Assembly (NCBI GenBank): GCA_031268065.1 | Contig: JAIRXX010000229.1 | Coordinates: 1-11,031 of the forward strand | Source of the DNA: Propionibacteriaceae bacterium | GTDB taxonomy: Bacteria; Actinomycetota; Actinomycetes; Propionibacteriales; Propionibacteriaceae | Direction: 5' to 3' | DNA: 11,031 nt | Part shown: piece after piece, positions 6,509 through 11,031 of the stretch | How positions within the stretch are numbered: position 1 is the first letter of the stretch | Layout: every line of letters starts with the position of its first letter | Made by a program: the position numbers and the translations under genes | The notes under the pieces: model-generated | What the model was told of the DNA's origin: nothing | The model's input: only the letters and a program-made list of their open reading frames with translations | Database searches by the model: none

Positions 6509-7819
6509 ATGACTTGGAAACTGGCAAGGCAGGTGCTCGTTGCGGTGGCGTCTGTTTGCCTGTGTCTCAGTGGTTGTGTGACGCAGCCGGACGCGCCTCC
6601 GGTTTCGGCTGGCGGTGGGTCGGGGCTGACCGCCCAGCCGGATGGCGGGCCGATGCTGTGGCCGACGGAGGCGATTGCGGAATACGGCTTCGAGGAGGGA
6701 GTTTATAGAGTCCGTTCTGGCTTCGTATCTTCGGCTGGGAAGCGGCTGCCGGACCAGTATCTCAGCTACGCCTTCTGCCGGGATTCCGCTGGCAATCCGA
6801 CTAGGGTGGCCGCTGCTGTTGAGGGTCGCGTCTATGTGCTCAGCCTGGCTGGGGACGTGCTGTTGGAGGTGGCCAGTGGCAGTGTGGCCACTGAGCTGTA
6901 TTGTTTCGCGGACCGGATTCTCCAGGTGGTCGAGCAGAAAGACGCCAGCGCCAGCGGGACTGCACGCCTGTACGACTTGGATCAGGGCAAGCAGATAACG
7001 GTGCCCAAAACTCTGCAAGGCAGCGCTGATGTTTCCAGCGTCGATGCGGCGCGTTATTTCGCGCAGGCGCTGGTCAGCGGCAGCGGCGTCGTTCCCGCTC
7101 AGCAGGGCAAGTTGTATGGCTATCGGGATTTGAGCGGGAGTTGGGTGAAGAAGCCCAGTTACGACAGTGCCACCGAATTCGCTGCGGGCAAGGCTCTCGT
7201 TTCGGCGGATGGGGTTTGGTCCGTCGTTGATGCCCAATTCAAGCCGGAGCCACAGACCTATGCTTCGGCTGAACCGTTGCTGTGGAACGATGTCACTGTT
7301 TGGCTGCTCAGCAGCAACGGTTTGCTGAAAGCCTTCTTTTCCGACACATTCGAGCAGTTGACTGTTTGGGAGGAGATGACGGAATTCGAGCAATGGGGCG
7401 AATGGGTGTTCGTCTCTGGCCAGAGCAGCATTTTCAATATTGCGACGCGGCGATGGTTGGACCTTCCCAGTGGTTTCCAATCTCGGCCCGGTGAATTTGC
7501 CATCAGCCCGGATGGACGCCAAGTGTTTAGCTATCTGACTGCCGAGATTTTCGATCTGCCGGCGGGATTGACTCTGTTGCCGGTAGAGCAATCCCTGTTA
7601 AATCGGCATTTGCTGGAATGTGTGGATAGGCAGGGTTATCCGGTGTTGCTCAGCGTCAAAGGAAAGCCGCTTCCAGGCACGGCGGTGATTTCCTGGGAGG
7701 GCCAGCAGGCGGCTGGGGGCATCTACTACTGGGCCAGAGTTGGGACGCATCGCGGATTGCTGAATGCTGATGGGCAGTGGATTTACCAAGAGTCGAGATT
7801 CACCACGTTGGAGGACTGA
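6509..7819 (+). CDS. WG-repeat-like lipoprotein
   Basis: This is a predicted exported lipoprotein of 436 residues. The N-terminus MTWKLARQVLVAVASVCLCLSGC is a lipoprotein signal peptide with lipobox LSGC; Cys23 would be lipidated. A Pro/Gly/Ser-rich linker follows. The rest is beta-strand-rich with repeated tryptophans and tyrosines. Residues 201-247 (KLYGYRDLSGSW, then an FAAGKALVSADGVWSVVD segment) fit the WG/KWG repeat pattern YGYIDxxGxWV...F..G.A.V. The C-terminal GLLNADGQWIYQESRF looks like a final half repeat. No catalytic motif is visible; such repeats are thought to bind ligands or proteins. The open frame extends to 6383, but that runs through the terminator hairpin; ATG 6509 gives a proper signal peptide, although without a ribosome-binding site. 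The stop overlaps the next gene's start by one base. The lipoprotein call is strong, the WG-repeat call moderate. Confidence 0.75.
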   Translation: MTWKLARQVLVAVASVCLCLSGCVTQPDAPPVSAGGGSGLTAQPDGGPMLWPTEAIAEYGFEEGVYRVRSGFVSSAGKRLPDQYLSYAFCRDSAGNPTRVAAAVEGRVYVLSLAGDVLLEVASGSVATELYCFADRILQVVEQKDASASGTARLYDLDQGKQITVPKTLQGSADVSSVDAARYFAQALVSGSGVVPAQQGKLYGYRDLSGSWVKKPSYDSATEFAAGKALVSADGVWSVVDAQFKPEPQTYASAEPLLWNDVTVWLLSSNGLLKAFFSDTFEQLTVWEEMTEFEQWGEWVFVSGQSSIFNIATRRWLDLPSGFQSRPGEFAISPDGRQVFSYLTAEIFDLPAGLTLLPVEQSLLNRHLLECVDRQGYPVLLSVKGKPLPGTAVISWEGQQAAGGIYYWARVGTHRGLLNADGQWIYQESRFTTLED

Positions 7820-8712
7820 TGCGAAATCGCCTGATCGCGGTGTGCGCCGCTGTGCTGCTCGCTCTCACCGGTTGCACGCCTGAGGCTACGCAGCCTGCGG
7901 CGTCTGGGCTGCCGTCGTTCACCATTGCCGATTTCCCCAGGATGGACGGGTCGGTGGATGGCATTCCGCTGGCGGCGGCTTTGCTGCAGCGGTTGGCTGG
8001 GGCTTCTGCGGATGAGGCGGATATGCTCTGCGATTTCTCCACAATGGCGGTGGCGTATCGTGGGCTGGTCATGGAGACCGGACCTTCGCTGCTGCTGGCC
8101 TACGAGCCCGACCAGGACACCAAGGAGTCCATTGCGGCAGCAGGGGTGGAGTTGGAATACCAGCTGATCGGCAAAGACGCGCTGGTTTTCGTCACTGATC
8201 GGGCCAATCCGGTCACCGGGATGGCCGCTGACCAATTCAAGGCGATTTACACCGGGGCGATAACCGATTGGAAAGCGTTGGGAGGTTCCGATCATCCGAT
8301 TATCGCCTACCAGCACCCGGAAGGTTCCAGTTCGCAAGCATTGTTGCAGAAGCTTGTCAGCGAAGGTGCGGAACTCGCCAAAGCTCCCGCCGAGCCTTAC
8401 GTTTCGGCGGGCAAAGTGGTCGATGGCCCCGCCAGCTATGTCAACTCGGCCGACGCGCTGGGCTACACAACCCATTACTATTTCGCCAACATGTGGGATA
8501 TGCCTGAAGCCAAAACACTCGCCGTTGACGGCGTTATGCCGAGCAGCGAGACCATCAGCGACGGCAGCTATAAGTTCGCCAGCGATTTCTACGCCGTTTT
8601 CCGGGCCAGCGAGCCAGCCGACTCGCCAGTCCGCAAACTAGTCTCCTGGCTTCAATCCCCCGAAGGCGCCCAACTCGTAACTGAAGCTGGCTATATAAGC
8701 CTGATCAAGTAA
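7819..8712 (+). CDS. PstS-like solute-binding lipoprotein
   Basis: This 297-residue protein resembles the phosphate-binding PstS / PBP-like domain superfamily. MRNRLIAVCAAVLLALTGC is a lipoprotein signal peptide with lipobox LTGC (Cys19). FPRMDGSVDGIPLAAALLQRL (39-59) corresponds to the PstS D-G-S-T...PL ligand loop. LIGKDALVFVTDRANPVTGMAADQFKAIYTGAITDWKALGG (116-156) is a textbook PstS-like segment, and HPEGSSSQALLQKL (166-179) occupies the usual GSGTR position with GSSSQ, so the ligand may not be phosphate. The C-terminal PVRKLVSWLQSPEGAQLV is also typical. ATG 7819 shares one base with the preceding stop (TGATG) and has GGAGG (7810-7814) four bases upstream, so translation is probably coupled. 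No pstC, pstA or pstB genes are next to it, which suggests a sensing or scavenging role, or transport by a permease encoded elsewhere. Confidence 0.85.
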   Translation: MRNRLIAVCAAVLLALTGCTPEATQPAASGLPSFTIADFPRMDGSVDGIPLAAALLQRLAGASADEADMLCDFSTMAVAYRGLVMETGPSLLLAYEPDQDTKESIAAAGVELEYQLIGKDALVFVTDRANPVTGMAADQFKAIYTGAITDWKALGGSDHPIIAYQHPEGSSSQALLQKLVSEGAELAKAPAEPYVSAGKVVDGPASYVNSADALGYTTHYYFANMWDMPEAKTLAVDGVMPSSETISDGSYKFASDFYAVFRASEPADSPVRKLVSWLQSPEGAQLVTEAGYISLIK

Positions 8713-8737
8713 GCTGGCTCAACCTGAGTTTGGCGGA

Positions 8738-10333
8738 TTAATCCTCGCGCCAATTGGCGAGTCGACCGTAGTCGCTGATCGCTTTGAAGCGGTTCTCTAC
8801 TAGTTTGCGGTCCTCGGCGCGGGTGATGACCAAGAGTTCGTCCGCCGTCTGGATTTTCGTGTCTTCTGTCGGGGTGAAGGTGATGTCGTTGCGGACTATC
8901 AGCGAGATCACCGAATTCTTCGGCAGGCGCACTTCGCGGATGGTCACTCCGTGCAGCTTGGAGCCTTGGGCTACTGAGACTTGCAGCAGATCGGCGCTGA
9001 TGTTGTCGAGTGGGCCGAATTCGAATTCGACGTCGGTGACTTCGGCGCTGGTGACTTTGAGTATCCGGGCGGCGATGGGCAAGGTGGGTGCCTGGAGCAG
9101 GGTGAAAAAGATTACGAAGAAAAAGACCATGCCGAAAATCTCGCTCGCATGGGGTGCCCGCGCAGCCAGCGGCACTGTCGCCATGATGATCGGCACGGCG
9201 CCGCGCAGCCCGGCCCAGGTGATGAAAACCTGCTCGCGCCAAGGGGTTTTGAACCAGATCAGGCAGAGGAAGACCGACAGGGGGCGGGCCACGAACGTCA
9301 GGAATGCGCCCACGCCGATCCCAGCCAGAGCACCGCTCCAGGAAATGTGGACGGCGTCGGCGGAGAGCACGCCGAGCATGATGAACAAGCCGATCTGCGC
9401 GATCCAGCCGATTCCCTCGGCGAAGGACCGGATGGCGTTGCGGTGCGGGAGCGGCGAGTCGTCATTCCAGAAATCCCTGATCTTCTGGAATGTGTCAGAT
9501 TCGCGCGCCCGGTCGCGCAATCTTTGCATCGCCCGTCCCTTGCGGGGCAGGGCGAGCCTTTTCATCAGCCGTCCGTTGCTGAGCACCACGGATGCCAGGT
9601 AGACGGCGGCGAAGCCGGAGATGTTCAGAGCGACCCCGGCGCCATACGCGAGCACGGCCCAGCCGAAGGCGGCCAGCGGGTATAGTCCGGCTGCCGGGAG
9701 CGCGAGCTTGCGCATCACCAGCGTGCCGATCCGCCCGATCACCAGGCCGAGCAGCAGCCCGCCGACCAATTCGTAGGGCACATCGATGGCGAGCATTGCC
9801 GGATTCTCCACTCCGCCGCTGGTCGCCCAATGAGTTGCCTCGCCGACCAGCAACACCACCGGGGCGTCATTGAAGCCAGACTCTGCTTCCAGCGTCGCTT
9901 TTATCCGGGACGGCAGCGGCACCCTTCGCAGCACAGAGAACACCGCCGCCGAGTCAGTTGGCGCGGTGATCGCTCCCAGCAGGATCGAAGTGATCAGATC
10001 AAGGCCGAGCACGAAATAAGCGAAGACCGCCATGATGGCGATGGAGAGCAGCACGCCGATGCTGGCCAGCAGCACGGCTGCTTTGACGGCCTCTTTCATC
10101 TCGTCCCAGCGAGTGGTGAGACCACCCTCGGCCAGGATGAAGACCAGCGCCATGAAGCCCAGGTCGTGGGCCAGTTGCGCGTCGTCGAAGAGGAGGCCGA
10201 ATTGGCCGAAGAGGAAACCAAGCCCCAGGAACAGCAGCAATGATGGAAGGCCTAGCTTGGTGCCCAACCGCGCGGAGAGAATGGCCGCGAGCAATACTGC
10301 AGAACCGAGCAGCAACAGCTGATCGAGTTCCAC
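8738..10333 (-). CDS. CPA1-family cation/proton antiporter with RCK_C domain (NhaP2/CvrA-like)
   Basis: This 531-residue protein should exchange K+ (or Na+) for H+ across the membrane in pH, osmotic or potassium homeostasis. The first 425 residues form the Na_H_Exchanger domain with many hydrophobic helices. Key motifs are FILAEGGL (65-72), GAITAPTDSAAVFSVL (120-135), LEAESGFNDAPVV (148-160) with the functional Asp156, FAEGIGWIAQIGLFIMLG (304-321) and WAGLRGAVPIIMA (373-385). Residues about 432-512 form a TrkA_C/RCK_C domain, as in NhaP2, probably a regulatory ligand site. Residues about 257-295 are a basic, arginine-rich segment absent from the homologues I can recall, between LSNGRL and PHRNAIRSF. 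The start is GTG (10333-10331) with AAAAGGGGG a few bases upstream. It converges on the PstS-like gene with a 25-base gap. Confidence 0.9.
   Translation of the reverse strand: MELDQLLLLGSAVLLAAILSARLGTKLGLPSLLLFLGLGFLFGQFGLLFDDAQLAHDLGFMALVFILAEGGLTTRWDEMKEAVKAAVLLASIGVLLSIAIMAVFAYFVLGLDLITSILLGAITAPTDSAAVFSVLRRVPLPSRIKATLEAESGFNDAPVVLLVGEATHWATSGGVENPAMLAIDVPYELVGGLLLGLVIGRIGTLVMRKLALPAAGLYPLAAFGWAVLAYGAGVALNISGFAAVYLASVVLSNGRLMKRLALPRKGRAMQRLRDRARESDTFQKIRDFWNDDSPLPHRNAIRSFAEGIGWIAQIGLFIMLGVLSADAVHISWSGALAGIGVGAFLTFVARPLSVFLCLIWFKTPWREQVFITWAGLRGAVPIIMATVPLAARAPHASEIFGMVFFFVIFFTLLQAPTLPIAARILKVTSAEVTDVEFEFGPLDNISADLLQVSVAQGSKLHGVTIREVRLPKNSVISLIVRNDITFTPTEDTKIQTADELLVITRAEDRKLVENRFKAISDYGRLANWRED
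9463..9492. repeat. 10-bp perfect inverted repeat inside the antiporter gene
   Basis: CATTCCAGAA (9463-9472) and TTCTGGAATG (9483-9492) are perfect complements separated by ten bases. The repeat falls within the codons for the extra cytoplasmic-loop segment of the antiporter (about 9449-9565). It may be a chance palindrome in FQKIRDFW codons, an mRNA hairpin, or a trace of an inserted element. Confidence 0.6.
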
Positions 10334-10351
10334 GAAACCCCCTTTTGGACA

Positions 10352-10381
10352 AGTCTAGCCAATAAGTGCGGTTTCAGTGAA
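10352..10381 (-). promoter_or_regulatory. candidate promoter of the antiporter gene
   Basis: Read on the minus strand, TTCACT (10381-10376) and TAGACT (10357-10352) are 18 bases apart and fit weak -35 and TANNNT -10 elements. The -10 lies 18 bases before the GTG start, with the AAAAGGGGG ribosome-binding site between. The placement is sensible but the consensus match is moderate. Confidence 0.35.
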
Positions 10382-10398
10382 GCCCCCGACGTGCTTCA
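10379..10398. other. short hairpin between antiporter and transposase
   Basis: TGAAGC (10379-10384) and GCTTCA (10393-10398) are inverted with an eight-base loop. No T-run follows on either strand. It overlaps the outer part of the antiporter promoter candidate, so it could be an operator, a weak terminator, or chance. Confidence 0.25.
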
Positions 10399-10514
10399 GC
10401 AAAAACGCTCGCGAAGGGCTGCGCTTGCCTCAGATAAGGGTGCGCGCGAAATTGGGCGTGTTGGTGGCGGGGTTCGTCGGCTTGTGATGGCTTGCTACGG
10501 GCATGGAGTTGGCT

Positions 10515-11031
10515 ATGGCGACTAGGCGTGATCTGACGAAGAAGTACGCCCGCGAGTATCAGCGGGCTGGCAAGAAGGAGAAGGGCCAGATGTTGGGCGA
10601 GTTGTGCGCGGCGACTGGTTGGTCGCGGGCGAATGCCCGCCGGGCGATCAGCAAGGCCTCGGCCCGGACAGGCCCCGCGTCCGCGGCGAGACGCAAACCG
10701 CGGGAACGCAAGTATTCCTATGACGCGCTGCAAGTGTTGAAGGAGGTGTGGAAGCTGTCAGGTGAGCCGTGTGGGAAGTACCTGGCAGCGGCGATGGAAG
10801 ACTTGCTGGCCCGGCTGATCCGGTTCCGCGAGCTGGGCAAGGTCGGGACCCGGCTCACCCCCGAAGTGCTGCTTGAGGTAAGGTCCATGTCCGGGTCGAC
10901 AATCGACCGGTACCTCAAACCAGTCAAAGCTGCCCGCTACCCGGCAGCGAAATCAGCCACGTCCCCGGCGCGCATCCTGCGCGCCTCGATCCCGCTGCGC
11001 ACCGCGATGGACGGGTTCCCCGCCGAGCCGG
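10515..11031 (+). CDS. transposase, integrase-core type, N-terminal part (runs off right edge)
   Basis: An uninterrupted frame of 172 codons runs from ATG 10515 to the window end. It begins MATRRDLTKKYAREYQRAGKKEKGQ, continues CAATGWSRANARRAI (helix-turn-helix-like), then RRKPRERKYSYDALQVLKEVW, GEPCGKYLAAAMEDLL, LTPEVLLEVRSMSGSTIDRYLKP and AKSATSPARILRASIPLRTAMD. This order matches, from memory, actinobacterial transposases that carry a DDE integrase core after about residue 170. The catalytic core itself lies beyond the window. The start is supported by GGAG (10505-10508) six bases upstream; ATG 10503 is in frame but less well placed. The gene would make an IS transposase acting on its own element's ends. 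Intactness cannot be judged here. Confidence 0.75.
   Translation, partial: MATRRDLTKKYAREYQRAGKKEKGQMLGELCAATGWSRANARRAISKASARTGPASAARRKPRERKYSYDALQVLKEVWKLSGEPCGKYLAAAMEDLLARLIRFRELGKVGTRLTPEVLLEVRSMSGSTIDRYLKPVKAARYPAAKSATSPARILRASIPLRTAMDGFPAEP

Larger units (their letters stand above)
10343..11031 (+). mobile_element. left part of an insertion sequence, end not resolved
   Basis: The transposase gene implies an insertion sequence whose left end lies somewhere between the antiporter's upstream region (10343) and the transposase start (10515). I could not identify the terminal inverted repeat or target duplication, because the right end is outside the window. The boundary given is the widest possible one. 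Confidence 0.4.

Noticed and set aside
6011..7591. Long minus-strand open frame (526 codons) opposite the biotin carrier and the lipoprotein gene
   Set aside because: It spans two well-supported plus-strand genes and the terminator hairpin, has no recognisable domain, and is explained as an antisense shadow.
8784..9685. Plus-strand open frames opposite the antiporter
   Set aside because: The peptides are Arg/Ser/Pro-rich antisense readings, while the minus strand gives a clear full-length antiporter.
1..11031. CRISPR array, tRNA or rRNA genes
   Set aside because: No regularly spaced direct repeats and no tRNA- or rRNA-like sequence were seen on either strand.

Overview
The window looks chromosomal, from a high-GC actinobacterium. 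A complete, tightly packed operon for the biotin-dependent methylmalonyl-CoA:pyruvate carboxytransferase (transcarboxylase) points to a propionic-acid bacterium (Propionibacteriaceae). The 5S, 12S and 1.3S products align closely, from memory, with the Propionibacterium freudenreichii subunits. The genus cannot be fixed from the sequence alone.

Layout, left to right. Positions 1-105 (minus) hold a possible N-terminus of an unrecognised gene running off the left edge. Positions 184-573 (minus) carry the C-terminal remnant of a DUF4143-type ATPase without its ATPase domain. Positions 809-2314 (plus) encode a UMF1/Atg22-type MFS transporter whose codons 5-8 contain a run of ten cytosines. The 347-base gap before the next gene has no convincing ORF but is rich in nested inverted repeats, the last ending in a T-tract just before the carboxytransferase operon.

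The operon at 2662-6335 (plus) runs 5S subunit, 12S subunit, a 71-residue coiled-coil protein, 1.3S biotin carrier. Its gaps are 9-18 bases and each gene has its own Shine-Dalgarno sequence. Together the products move a carboxyl group from methylmalonyl-CoA (12S) to the biotin on 1.3S and then to pyruvate (5S), giving propionyl-CoA and oxaloacetate, the central step of the Wood-Werkman propionate cycle. The small protein is a candidate accessory subunit. A perfect 13-bp hairpin at 6391-6421 closes the operon.

Positions 6509-8712 (plus) hold two overlapping lipoprotein genes: a WG-repeat-type lipoprotein and a PstS-like solute-binding protein, with no permease or ATPase genes beside them. Facing them on the minus strand (8738-10333) is a CPA1-type cation/proton antiporter with a C-terminal RCK_C domain and an apparent basic insertion of about 40 residues in a cytoplasmic loop. 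From 10515 to the right edge is the 5' part of a transposase gene.

Most of the window is recognisable housekeeping or transport content. The least explained parts are the structured region before the carboxytransferase operon, the small third gene of that operon, the coupled lipoprotein pair, the poly-C tract, and the antiporter insertion with its internal inverted repeat.
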